Positions 32,951 through 44,213 of a stretch of 64,000 nucleotides of DNA are shown here, piece by piece. The translations under genes were made by a program, and so were the position numbers. A model generated the notes under the pieces. The model searched no databases and was not told where the DNA came from. It saw nothing but the letters and a program-made list of their open reading frames with translations. This stretch comes from Ailanthus altissimus (Eukaryota > Streptophyta > Magnoliopsida > Sapindales > Simaroubaceae): the NCBI GenBank assembly GCA_946807835.1, contig OX327693.1:7271501-7335500 (forward strand). Reading direction: 5' to 3'. The stretch's first letter is position 1. Each line of letters begins with the position of its first letter.

Positions 32951-33202
32951 GTGAGAAATTATTACTTTAATCTCTACGTTTTTATTGAATTATTCATTAA
33001 ATCTTTAATATTTTAATAATTATCAATTACATTTTTTAAAGATAGTCATGTTTTAAAAATAAAAATGATAGCAAAAAAGTATATTATAAGATGAAAATTA
33101 TAGTCAAAATGTCTTTAAATGGTGTAATTGGTAATTTTTAAATATTAAGAATCAAGTGATTAATTAAAAGAAAAAAAATAAAGACTAAAAGGTCAATTTC
33201 TC
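32951..33202. mobile_element. Fold-back MITE, family M, copy 1
   Basis: Ends are inverted relatives: AGAAATTATTACTTTAATCT at the left and the inverse of GACTAAAAGGTCAATTTCTC at the right. The inner 'AAAATGATAGCAAAAAAGTATATT' is shared with the copy at 49773-50025. There is no coding capacity. Confidence 0.65.
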
Positions 33203-33938
33203 TTATCTTATTTTATTTCTATTTTTTTTTAATTTTTTAAGGGGATAATTTAGTTTTTTTTAATATCTTTTTCAAAGAGCCTTTTTTCTGCTCAAATTTT
33301 GGAGCCTTTTTACTACTAGAATAAGGGAAATCTACCTTAATGTAATAACACTTGTAAGTCTTTTTTTGGGTCATTTTCTTAATGTGATATCGTCTTTTGT
33401 AGGGTAACAATAGTTAAACGTCCAAAATCAAGAGTGAGATTTTACACCCTAAAAACTATTTTAACACAATATATCTACAATAAAACTTGAATTATGGAAA
33501 CGAAGGGAGATGAACTGCCATTGGCTTACTTAGCCGTAAGCTCATTTATCATACTTTCCCTTAGGATGCGCTTTTCATTATTGATGGGTTTATGCCTGGC
33601 CTATGGCTAATTTTTCTGCAGCAACATTTGATACATATTCTTTTATTGTTTGATTGACAAACGAAAGACAAAAAGGATTAACAAATCTAATCTCCATGAC
33701 CAAATTAATCTAATACCATGTCAACCCGTTTATTCAGCTAATTAATAGTCCCGGAAATTATATAAACAAGTTTGAGAAATTCATAAAAGAAAATACAAGA
33801 TAATTTCTTTCAAAAATACAATTAATTCAGGATCAAATAACTCGAGTTGCTTCGAGTTTTTCAGTTTGAAACAAGTATCTATGGCATTGTCTTGCAGCTT
33901 CTTAAATACTGCATATCACATTGAAGGAAAAGAAATGC
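33203..33938. other. Non-coding stretch, including the 3' flank of RNase copy D
   Basis: No gene was seen. About 33720-33938 is the antisense 3' UTR of copy D; it shares AACAAGTTT..GAAATTCATA.AAAGAAAATACAA and GGATCAAATAACT with the 3' flank of copy A. Confidence 0.5.
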
Positions 33939-34337
33939 TTAGAAGGGTGGAAAATGAACGATCTTGCGGCATGTCTCTTTGGGACGAAAATATCGGCATT
34001 CAGTTAACGTTCCATCAGCTTCTGCGCACACTATAACTTGGAAGAGCTGAGGGTTTTCCCACTTGTCATGATTACACACAAATCCAACGTCGTACGTAAA
34101 TGTTTGTATGCGAAAGAAGTTGTATAAAACATAAGCGTAGTCAGTTCCATTTGGCTTGATTCCTGTAAACATATTCGCCACACAATTTACAAAACACTGA
34201 ATTATTTGTGTTATATACTTTGCTACAAAATATTGGTGTAACAAAGTGTAATTAACCTGCATTTCGGAGGGATTTGAGGAGGTCAATTTTTTCCTTGACA
34301 GCGAGAGCTGTTTGAAAATATTGGTGTTGAGTGATGT
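33939..34337 (-). pseudogene. RNase T2 family pseudogene, copy D, exons 3 (partial) and 4
   Basis: Exon 3 survives only from about 34337 to 34257, encoding NITQHQYFQTALAVKEKIDL then KSLRNAG before a GT donor; its 5' part with active-site II is gone. Exon 4 (34162-33939) follows a TTTACAG acceptor and encodes IKPNGTDYAYVLYNFFRI, VCNHDKWENPQLFQVIVCAE and ECRYFRPKETCRKIVHFPPF, then a stop. Cys positions for the C-terminal disulfides are present, unlike copy A, and the exon has no frame break. The left exon border is replaced abruptly by Gypsy-type LTR sequence at about 34338. Exons 1 and 2 were not found. Confidence 0.85.
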
Positions 34338-35690
34338 TCTAAGCGCAAACTCTTTGAGGTGTGCTATTATGCTTAGGGTTATACGTAGTGCTCTCTTTTT
34401 TAAAGTGTTTGATAAAATGCGTAACAGGCGCAAATACTTTGGGTGTACCATTATGTCTAAAATTTTATTTGACGCTTGAGAGAGGTAATGAAATTAATCC
34501 TTGGGTAATCAATTTAAGAGTTGCATAATGCATATCTATGTAAACAAGTTAGATAGACGTATCAACTTGAATATGTATGCATAGTATCTCATTCGCACTC
34601 GACAGAGGGAATGAGATTAGTCTTAAGCCCTTGATTAATAAATTGAACGAATTTGCTAAATAGGAAGAACATAGGAAGAATAGAATGAAATCAATGCTTT
34701 AGGATCCCAATTGTATAGAATTCACCATATCGTAAGATTATCATTTTGCTGTAGATTGTATGTTCTAGGCCTTAATGGAACTTTATTGAACAATATGTGT
34801 TGAAGTTGCTATGTGATTAATGGTTATCATGTGTTATTCGTTTATGCTATTTATGCGCTTCATGCTTCTAATTGCATTGAAAAATGGATTAGATGAATTA
34901 AACATTTATGTTATTTAGGTTATGTGCTTGACAAAGTTTAATCCATATGTCGGTTTTAAAAAGCATAGCTTTGAGTTTGTTAAGTTGAGAGACTAATAAA
35001 CTTAGGTAATCATCATGGTCTTCCTTAGGATTTGCATGATGTGCACTCCAAATGTTTAATTAAATGTGTGACATACGCAAACTCTTTGGGGTGTGCTATT
35101 ATGCCTAGGGTTACATGTAGTGCTCTCCTTTATAAAGTGTTTGATAAAATGCGTGACAGGCGCAAACACTTTGGGTGTGCCATTATGTCTAGAATTTCAT
35201 TTGACGCTCGACAAAGATAATGAAATTAATCCTTAGGGTAGTCGCTTAAGGGTAGCTTAATGTGTATATGTATAACGGGTTAGATAGAAATATCCACTTA
35301 GTTATATATGCATAGTATCTCATTTGGCACTCCAATGAGAGAATGAGATTAATCATACACCCTAGATTAATGAATGCATAAATTGGTTGTTGATTACTAA
35401 TGACAAAGACCATAGGAATAATAGAAGGAAAACCAAGTCCCTAGAACCCTATTGTCATAGATATAACATATCTTTAATTTACCAGTTTATTTAGTTTTAA
35501 GCATTTTTAGTTTAATAATTCATCCTACCATTTTAATTAGCCTAGATAAAGTTAGGTTGCCAACATCATAATACTTAGCATCAATTTAGGACACAATCCT
35601 CGTGGGAATAATATTCTACTCATCATATATTACTTGTTGCGATAACGTATACTTACATTAGTTTGTGTTATAGAAATCACACAACATTAC
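34338..35690 (+). repeat. Gypsy-type LTR fragment with internal tandem duplication
   Basis: The end near 35560-35690 (CACAATCCTCGTGGGAATAA, then TTACTTGTTGCGATAACGTA and GAAATCACACAACA) matches the usual 3' end of one plant Gypsy LTR group. About 400 bases are present twice in direct orientation (about 34341-34740 and 35079-35475, period about 738), starting GCGCAAACTCTTTG. The fragment truncates RNase copy D and is itself followed by Copia N at 35725. Confidence 0.6.
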
Positions 35691-35724
35691 AATAACCAGG
35701 ATAAATAATATATGGAGTAAATCC

Positions 35725-36353
35725 TGTTAGTGAAGTGGACAAAACGGATACAACAATTTGTGTGTTAATGATATGCTTATGCATTGTCTTTAAAATTATT
35801 TTTACCTTTACAATGATAATAATTAAGGTGCAGTAAGATTTGAATGGTAGTATAATTTTCAAGACTTAATGACAATTAAAATTTGTAAAGGTGCACACTA
35901 AATACAGATTTCTTGGACTACGAGTAATGACTTTAAGAGTAGTTAGTAAGTAGAGAGCTTTTAAATCAAATGAAAAGAAGAGTTGTTAGATCATTCAAAA
36001 GGAATGTTCTTACATTTGTTTTTTAGAGATAAAATGTATCTCTAGACAGATACAACACCTCTTCAAAAAGATGCACCTATTAGAAGAGGTAGATGACTCT
36101 TTCAAGGATCACATCTCAAACTTTCAGTGTCACGATGCTCAACAATTGGTGCTACGACATTTAAAGAAGTAGGAACTCAAATGCCCAACTAGGCGTTGAG
36201 GCACCCAAATACTGGCATTGCGGCGTCCAAGCCAATTATGGCTTGGGCACCCTTTTTGTCTTCTTTATTTTGTTTCTCTTCCCAGCTCTTTGTCTCTATT
36301 CTAATGCCTTGATTTATATTAGTTTATTTAAAATACACTTATAAATACCAACA
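35725..36353 (-). repeat. 3' LTR of Copia N
   Basis: 629 bp, TG...CA. It aligns with 47513-48314 through its length, including AATGATAATAATTAAGGTGC and TTTATTTAAAATACA. It contains a GC-rich block at 36185-36250. On the minus strand it is preceded by a polypurine tract (complement of 36354-36369, ending TAGGGGAT). Confidence 0.88.
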
Positions 36354-36369
36354 ATCCCCTATATATTTT

Positions 36370-36934
36370 AAATAAACTAATGTGACCAAATTAACCGTAA
36401 ATTAAAGTAGAACTTAACTTATATAAATTGGTGCTCTTCCAAGTTATGAACCGACCATTGATTAAGTAACTGTATTTTACAGGAACTAGGTGAAACTAGG
36501 TTTTTATCAACCTTCATTTATGTGGTATAGAATAGAGGATTAAATAATCAAGTTAAATACTCTAGTAACTTGATTTTGTCCGTGGTTTGGCACTTTTAAT
36601 AGTCTTGTACCGTCCTAATTTCATGAGTGCTCTAGAGATGCCCACCTAACTCACATAAGAACTAACCGAATTCCACATTGATATAGGTGATACTTCATCA
36701 AGTGTGTTCTGCAGGTTTGCAGGTTTAACACACCACCATGCTAGATAGGGCTGTGGAGTTCATTAAGAGTATTATTCAACATTTTCTAATGCAAATGCAC
36801 TACTTTGTCTTAAGAAGAGACCCATAAATTATAATCAATAGTATAACAAGATACCAAGTGACTTGTTCTTATCTTTACGAACCTATTCCAATGGGATCGC
36901 CAATCACATAAGTAAGGTTACCATCACTCGTATC
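36370..36934 (-). other. Copia N 3' untranslated region
   Basis: Non-coding sequence between the RNase H end and the polypurine tract. I saw no domain. Confidence 0.5.
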
Positions 36935-37664
36935 TCATGCTCTAGGAAAAAGTCTCATGTCCCTCGATGTCTTTTCCACTAATCTACTATTTAGTGGCTT
37001 AGTTAAAGAATTGGCCAAATTCATCTCTAAATTCATATAATCTAGGCTCACCACCTCAAATTCTATCAACATCTTAATATTATCATGTCTTAGACGAATA
37101 TGTCTACTTTTTTCATTATAGATCTTACTTTTTGCTTTAGCAATGGCAAGTTGGCAATCATAATTTATAAAAATTGATATAGGAATGTGAGAATTAATAG
37201 GAAGATTAGTCATGGTGTTCTTAACCACTTTGCCTCAGAACGAGCTTTTTTTAAGGCTACCAATTTCGATTTCATAGTAGATCATGCTATGCAAATCTAT
37301 TTAGTAGATTTTCAACACATGGGTCCTCCACCTAAGGTAAACACAAATTCACTAGTAAACTTTACCTCATTGGATTCTAAGATCCAATTAGCATCAAAAT
37401 ACCTTCTATCACATGTTGTGATTTACCATATGAAAATACATAAGTTTTAGTGCTTATCAAATATTTGGCTACTCTATCCAAGGCACCCCAAAGCTCTTTT
37501 TCCGAATTCTGAGTATATCTACTCAGTCTCTCTACAGCATATGCTATATCATGTTTAGTGTTATTCATCAAATACATGAGACTATCAATAATTTATGCAT
37601 ATCCGGTCTGATTATCACTATGCTCAGTATTATTTCAAAGTTTAACATTGGCCTCATAAGGTAT
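36935..37664 (-). pseudogene. Copia N RT end and RNase H
   Basis: Pieces read IPYEANVKL, SLMYLMNNTKHDIAYAVERL, SRYTQNSEKELWGALDRVA, then YDCQLAIAKAKSKIYNEKSR, HIRLRHDNIKMLIEFEVVSL and LANSLTKPLNSR. This is the Copia RNase H C-terminus. The upstream end is exactly at the GGTAT duplication, and the protein continues across the inserted LTR (…KSMA-IP at 41745-41760, IPYEANV here). Confidence 0.85.
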
Positions 37665-40600
37665 TGTAGTAACCCGTATCCATAATCGGTAAGAATAAGT
37701 ATTTATATACATATTTTACTATATGTGGGTGATACTTGATTTATGTATTATTATTAGTAGTGTTTGTATAGGTTAAAGACATACTATTAGTATTGGATTT
37801 ATTTGCAAGACTTTAGATTTATTTTAAGGACCAAATTGTAATACTTTGAAAGTTTTGGGGGCAAATTCGTAAATATCAAACATTAACCTCTTAGTATAAA
37901 AATATACTTTTGAAACCCTAATTTACTCATTTTTGGGTCGAGCTACCCCTTTAGAGAGAGAAATATAGGGGAGAGAAAGAGGAGAAAAAGAAGAAAAAGA
38001 AGAAGAAATTGAAATTTTGGATTTTAAGAGGTATATCACAACTATTTCTTAATTTATTGGTGTTAATTAAGTTAATTCCTTTAATTTTTTATTTTTGAAA
38101 ATATGTATAATTGAGGATTTGATGTATATTTCGTAAGATATTGTGAGAATTGATGATGATCTATGTAGATAGCTTGATAAATCTTGATGAATTGCATAAT
38201 TTCTACTTAATAGTCTCCTGATCCAAGAATTTTATAAATTGTTGTGATTCGATTCTGATTTTAAATTTTGATTATATGAAATTAGACATGTTTAGGATTA
38301 TCTGAGACTTTAAATCGATTGAAAATTCTAGAAATTGAATGTTTAGTGAATTTACCAAAATGACCCTGAAATTTTGAAAATTTTCTGTATGAACAGTATA
38401 ATACAGTGACAAATAATTTCTAATCTACTTAATGATCTTCAAAAATTACAAATTTATAGAATATGATAATTTTATATGTCTAATATAATATACTCAAAAT
38501 TGAGAATTTAGATCAATGTGGTTAAATTGTTATGATTTTCTAAACAGTGTCAGTTCATTGCAATAGTTGATTAACAGATTTTCAAAGCTATAGAATAAAA
38601 TAGTTTTAAAATACTTTTAGCAGTGATTTTGAAGTGAAATATTTATTATGGATTGAGATATGTGCCAGGATTCGGTGGTATTTTATAATGTTTGAGTTAG
38701 TATATGATTTTATAAAATTAGGAGATTGAATACTGTTCAGTAAATATCTTGATCCTGTCAGGATAATAGTTTAGATTTGATGGTGTTTATGGAATAGATT
38801 GTGTAAGAGTTATGATATAATATTCATACATAAGAAGGATATATGAGTTAAGAATGATATATTATGATTTTTGAGTAATTGGACATCATTTGATATATAA
38901 GAAAATTTTGTTAAGTGTAAGTGGTCAGAATTATAGGTTTTGAGAAACCAAATAATTAGACCAATTTGATGTGATAAGTGTAATAAGTATAATTTTGTAA
39001 GCTATTTAAATTGTTTTGTGTGAATTATAAGACTTATGAAAGGATTAATCTCTATTGATAGGTTAAAGAGAATTAAGCCTTGTACTCGAAAGTGCTAAGA
39101 GGTAAGTATACTAGACTTTTACTAAAATCACAATAAACATAGTAATGGTCTATGTATGATATTTTAAATATGCTTAGAAATATGTTTATATTATGTCAAA
39201 GTATATTTGATATGAAATGTAAAATAAATATGTTTATGAATGTGAGTATTGACATTGAGCATGTACATACATGTGTTTTTGAAAGTGAGCTTTCAAAATA
39301 AGATGTGTTTAACAAAAAAAGCTTTTGAAGTGTAATATGTCCATGAGAAATATTTTGTGTTTTAAGGGTACTTGAACTCACTGTTAACTTAGTAGGCATT
39401 TTATGTGATTTGTGGAGCCTTTATATGTTGCATTTCCTTCAGGATTGGTATATGTTATGTGCTCCGTATGTAGGGAGGATCCTATTGGTACCTAAATGAA
39501 GAGTAAGTCATCACATTCGTGTGGTAGCGTATTGGTGCATGTGAGAGGACTCACCGATGATCAGGATGAGGGTTTGGCTTTTACCTTCGGGTATGAGTAT
39601 TATATATGTGTGATTTAAAAATCTCACTTGTACTATTCCTCTCATACGGTATGTCACCTACGAGTGACATTTGGCTCCTTATGTGATATGTGATATGTAA
39701 GTCCTATTAAGTAGTAGTTGAGTGATGGTATTCCTATTATATATTTTGAAAGAATATGTAAGCGCTTACATGACATGTGATTTGATAAGATTTTGATTTT
39801 GATTGATCACAGCATATCATACATATGCATTGTGTACATATATGTATTTGTATTTGATATATGAAAAACTAGTATGCTTACTGAGTTTTATACTCATTAT
39901 AGTTTATGGTGATTTCAAATAAATAAGGTACATGTGTGCTTAGCGGATTTGGCAAAGCTTCTACTGTTCCTTGGGTTCCCTAAGTTGCTAGGTTATTGAT
40001 GCGATATTTCTATATCATAAAATTAAGTGCAAGTATACACTATCGTATGCAAGTAATAAAGGGACTAAATAAGTCGGATGTTGAACCCACAGGGATAATG
40101 TCTTCTTTTTAACCAATTACTAAAATTATATTTTCCTAATAATTATTCAGATAAATAAAAATCTAAGAATGAATGTAGAAAATATAAAGACAAAAACACA
40201 ATGCAAAGAGATTTAATTGATAGCAATATATAGAAAACCTAGGATTAATATTATCCTTCAATATGCTTTCTAATGATTAATCTTCTAATATTTAACTCCT
40301 TTAATCTTTGTTATTGATCAAGACACTAATGTATTCACAAGCCTCTTCCAAGTTCATGCAAGTATACCTTAATTTACCAAATACCTATATTCTTATGGTA
40401 CTTGTAATAAATTAAGATTCATTAAGATTAGGTCTTATTGATCATACATGCTAATTAGGTATATTCCTATCCTAAATTGAAACTTGCATATGCAACATTG
40501 AATGTTACTCTACAATCATGCATCAAATTGCCAAGGTTTAAATATAATGATTCCTCTTCCGAGTTTATCAAAATATTACCAATTCATTCACTATATTGGC

Positions 40601-41749
40601 CAGATATATTGAAGCATTAAACACAAGTAATTTAAATAATAAAGGACTAAGTTTATTAAATATTAAAAAGATGTGGCAATTAAGCGCACATATTGAGTTC
40701 AAATATTAACCCTAGAAAATAAGTTTAGTTCATAGCTATAAGAGAATCACAGCAATAAAAATAAAAATAAAACATGATGCAATCAATCGCAAACCGATGT
40801 AGACGTCGAATTGCTCTTGATTGAAGTTGCTCTGGATTCTTGGTGCTCTTGAACTGCTCTAAGTTCTCTTTTTCTTGCCCTAGGTTCTTCTCTGGTCTCT
40901 CTTTACGTCTGTGGTTGAGTGGCCTTTTATAGGGTTTGATTTGAACTTGAAAAACTCAATTCTGGTCGCACTAGGATTCGCGCTACCGCTGGAGCGCTAT
41001 GCAGTTATCGTTGGGGCGCTGCATGAAAATGGCTTCATCGCTGGAGTGGTGAGCTGATAGCACTGGGGCTCTGGAGTGTCGCTGGCGCGATGACTATTTG
41101 TCGCTGGAGCGCCAGATGCGACTTAAACAGGTCTTTTTCCTATTTCGATCACTATTCCAGCGCTGGGGCGACAATACTTGTGGTGCGGGGGCGCTGGACT
41201 CATATTTTAAAAACTTTCTTTTTAGTCCCTGTTTTTGCTCCTTTTGCATTCTTTCTTTAAACTTCATTCAAGTCCCTATAAATAACAATAAAGCACATAA
41301 ATAGCCATCTATTCTCATAAAACAATAAAATATCAAAATAAAATCATGATAAAATATATGACAATTTTGCCCTTATCAGTTGCTGAGTGTTTCATTTGGG
41401 GATATGTGGGATAAGATATTTGATTTGTCCCTATTGAATAAATACTTATGTATTATTTTATTATGTGTGGTTGAATTTGGTTTAAGTTTCACCGAGTGTG
41501 GTTATTGGTTGATTTTAAGTAAGAATTTGCAATAAATATATTCTGAGCTTCCGGTAATCAAGTTGCTACTGGTGACGTAGTAGAGTGTTAATCTCTGAGA
41601 AAACTGTGTATCTCCGATTTACTAATTGTCCCGGTCATAATTCAATTGTTATAATTCTGAAAGAAATTGAAATTAATGTTTAAATATTATTGAATGCATG
41701 TAAGTGATGTCGTGTGTCAGATCTTTTGGGTCTGAGGCGTGACAGGTAT
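37660..41749 (+). mobile_element. Solo LTR Z (Gypsy-type) inserted in Copia N RT
   Basis: An LTR runs TGTAGTAACCCGTATCCATA (37665) to CTGAGGCGTGACA (41744), flanked by a perfect 5-bp duplication GGTAT (37660-37664 and 41745-41749). A TATA-like AGTATAAAAATATAC at about 37892 precedes the CT/GA-rich transcript start region. There is no internal domain, so it is a solo LTR. Without the nested Y copy it is about 2.7 kb. It lies inside the RT frame of Copia N, so it is younger than N. Confidence 0.9.
39993..41378 (-). repeat. LTR family Y, copy 1, nested inside solo LTR Z
   Basis: On the minus strand it opens TGATAAGGGCAAAATTGTCA at 41378 and ends in the CTGTGGGTTCAACATCCGAC … ATACGATAGTGTATACTTGC signature of one Gypsy LTR group. 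It has a CTATAAAAGG promoter (about 40922-40931) and a strongly GC-rich block upstream (40970-41210). Flanks GTTGCTAGG (39984-39992) and GTTGCTGAG (41379-41387) are similar and may be a changed target duplication. Confidence 0.75.
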
Positions 41750-42500
41750 TGCCATCGATTTACATATTGTATACCTAAACCTCTTTAGAAACTTATCTAT
41801 ATAGTGCTCTTGGGATAAAGTGAGACCCTTAAATGTTTTCACTATCTTTATTCCAAGAATAACATTAGCTTCCCCCATATCTTTCATATCAAACTTAGTT
41901 GATAGAAACTTTTTAGTCTCATTTACTATTTCCATACTAAGACTGAATATTATCATATCATCTACATAAAGACATATGATGACATAATTCTTATTTTTTA
42001 AGGTTTTATAGTACACACATTTATCAAAATCATTTATCATAAAACCATTTAATAAAATAGAATTGTCAAACTTTTTATACCACAGTTTGGTGCTTATTTT
42101 AAGCCATATAAAAGACTTCACTAATTTATATACTTTATACTCTGTACTAATACTAGCACAACCTTTCAATTGTTTTATGTATATTTTTTATTCTAAATCT
42201 CCATTTAGAAAGACTGTCTTTACATCCATTTGATGTATATACAAATCATATATTGCAACTAATACAACCAAGATCTTAATAGATGTAATTCTAGTTATAA
42301 GAGCATGTGTATCAAAATAATTCAAGTCTTTCTTTTAAGTGAACCATTTAGCAACCAATCTTACTTTATATTTTTTAATTGTACCATCAGTCATTATTTT
42401 CTTTTTAAAGATCCATTTACAACCAATGGGCTTTGTACCAAGAGGTAAATCAACCACTTGCCACATGATTACTCATAATAGAGTTAATTTCATCATTAAT
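41745..42500 (-). pseudogene. Copia N reverse transcriptase
   Basis: Open at 41745-42169: KISTKLWYKKFDNSILLNGF, YVIICLYVDDMIIFSLSMEI (intact YVDD), STKFDMKDMGEANVILGIKI and EHYIDKFLKRFRY. The N-terminal RT part (42170-42500) is recognisable in decayed frames (the equivalent of K-x-R-L-V-A-K and D-V-K-T-A-F-L). The 3' part lies beyond solo LTR Z. Confidence 0.85.
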
Positions 42501-43520
42501 TACCTCTCTTTATAAAAGAGCATCATGAGAAGACATAACTTCACTATAAGTTTTAGGGTCATCTTCTATAAGAAAGACATAAAGGTCATTATCAAAATTA
42601 ATGGCTTTTCTCATTCTCCTACTTCTTTTAAGTTTATTGTTAGAGCTTTCTGGAGGATCATTATGCACCTTTATATGAGTCAAAGTTTTCTCTAGATTAG
42701 CTTTCTTAAGAAAATTAGATTCAAAGAATTTTATTTTTTTAGATTCTATTATATTATTTGCATCAAATAATCCAATGGTATTATCTAATACCAAGAATAT
42801 ATATGCAGCACTATTCTGGGTATAACCTACAAACATACAATCATTATCTTAAATCCTATCCATTTTCTTTTAGGGTCAAGAATTAAGATCTTGGTAAAAC
42901 ACCCCTATATTTTGAGGTATGAAAGGTTAGATATATGACATTTTCATGACTTATAAGGTGTAATTTTAGTTTTCTTATATGCAATTCTATTTTATATGTG
43001 GCAAATAGTCAATATTGCTTCCCCCCACAAGTTCATAGATGTCCCAAAATTTATTAACTTATAATTAATCATGTCTTTCAATGTTCTATTTTTCCTTTCA
43101 ACAATCCCATTTGATTCAAGAAAATTTGTAACTTTATGTATAAGTCCATTATCTTCACAATATGAACTAAACATGTTAGATACATATTCTTCTCCTCTAT
43201 CAAATATTAATCTTTTAATTTTCTTTCCAAGTTGCTTCTCAACTTCTTGTTTATAGATTAATAACTTTTCATATGACTCATCCTTATTTTTCAATAAATA
43301 TATTTTGGTATATTTTGAGAAATCATCTATAAATGTTATATAATATCTTTTTCCTCCTCTAATCATGATACCTTTAAGTTCTCTTAGATCACTATGAATC
43401 AAACCAAGTAATTCAGTTGCTCTAAGAATTATTGGTTTCTAACTTTTTTTGGTGGATTTTTCTTTCACACGCACATCATATTTTTGGATGTTATCTAAGT
43501 TTATATTAGAAAGTAAACCA
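42501..43520 (-). pseudogene. Copia N integrase
   Basis: Open at 42992-43402: MIHSDLRELKGI, RYYITFIDDFSKYTKIYLLK, LGKKIKRLIFDRGEEYVSNM and NGIVERKNRTLKDM, with the D-D-E residues in place although D-G-G-E-Y is D-R-G-E-E-Y. The C-terminal part (42510-42836) has KCMFVGYTQNSAAY-like and SKKIKFFESNF stretches, then the linker to RT. Stops lie between the pieces. Confidence 0.85.
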
Positions 43521-44213
43521 ATTCTTTCATCTTTCTTTAAAAAAGATAATTCAAGTGATCTAGTCTATCATGCTATAAATCAAAAGGCTTAACAATATAA
43601 CTTGAAGAAATATTTTTATTAATAAAAGTGTCAAGTACATTGGGTTTGAATAATTCATTAGAATAATATCATTTTCTAACAAATGTTCTACTATTGGTCA
43701 TTATAACTTTGACCTCTTCAAATAACAATTTTACATTTGTTTTACCAAGCATAAATGCAGAAACAAGATTATATCTAATATTCAAAACTTAGAGTACATT
43801 ATTCAAGACAAGAGATTTCCCATAAGTCAACTTGAGAAGAACCTTTCCCTTCCCCACCACCAATATAGAATGGGAATCACCAAGATAAACTTATTTATCT
43901 CATTCTCTTTCTTGAACACAGTTATGAAAAGTATTATTGTCACCATATATATGTTTTGTGGCTCTAGAGTCAACGACCTACTCTTTGTTGCCATTTACAA
44001 CTATTTTCACTTGGGAAACCACCACAGTGCCTATTACCTCATCTCTTTCAACCAAATTGGCTTTAAGAGTTTTATTGTTTTCTTTTTTGCTTCTGTATTG
44101 ACATTGATAGGTCAAATAACCACATTTTTCATAAGCATAACATTTACCTTTCTTTATGAATGAAGGTTTATTGTTTTTAAGGCATGTGTTATTTGTGGAC
44201 GTTTGATACTACT
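43521..44213 (-). pseudogene. Copia N gag end, protease and pre-integrase region
   Basis: A knuckle-like stretch KCYAYEKCGYLTYQCQY lies at about 44100-44150; one Cys and the His are replaced. The protease reads VVDSRATKHIYGDN near 43970 (D-S-G changed to D-S-R). The pre-integrase motif HDRLDHLNYLFLKK lies near 43560. There are many stops. The upstream part of gag lies beyond the inserted X LTR. Confidence 0.7.

Noticed and set aside
41717..41744. Extra C-terminal residues of the Copia N RT frame (…VTPQTQKI)
   Set aside because: These codons belong to the inserted solo LTR Z, not to the RT; the true continuation is at 37664 on the minus strand.
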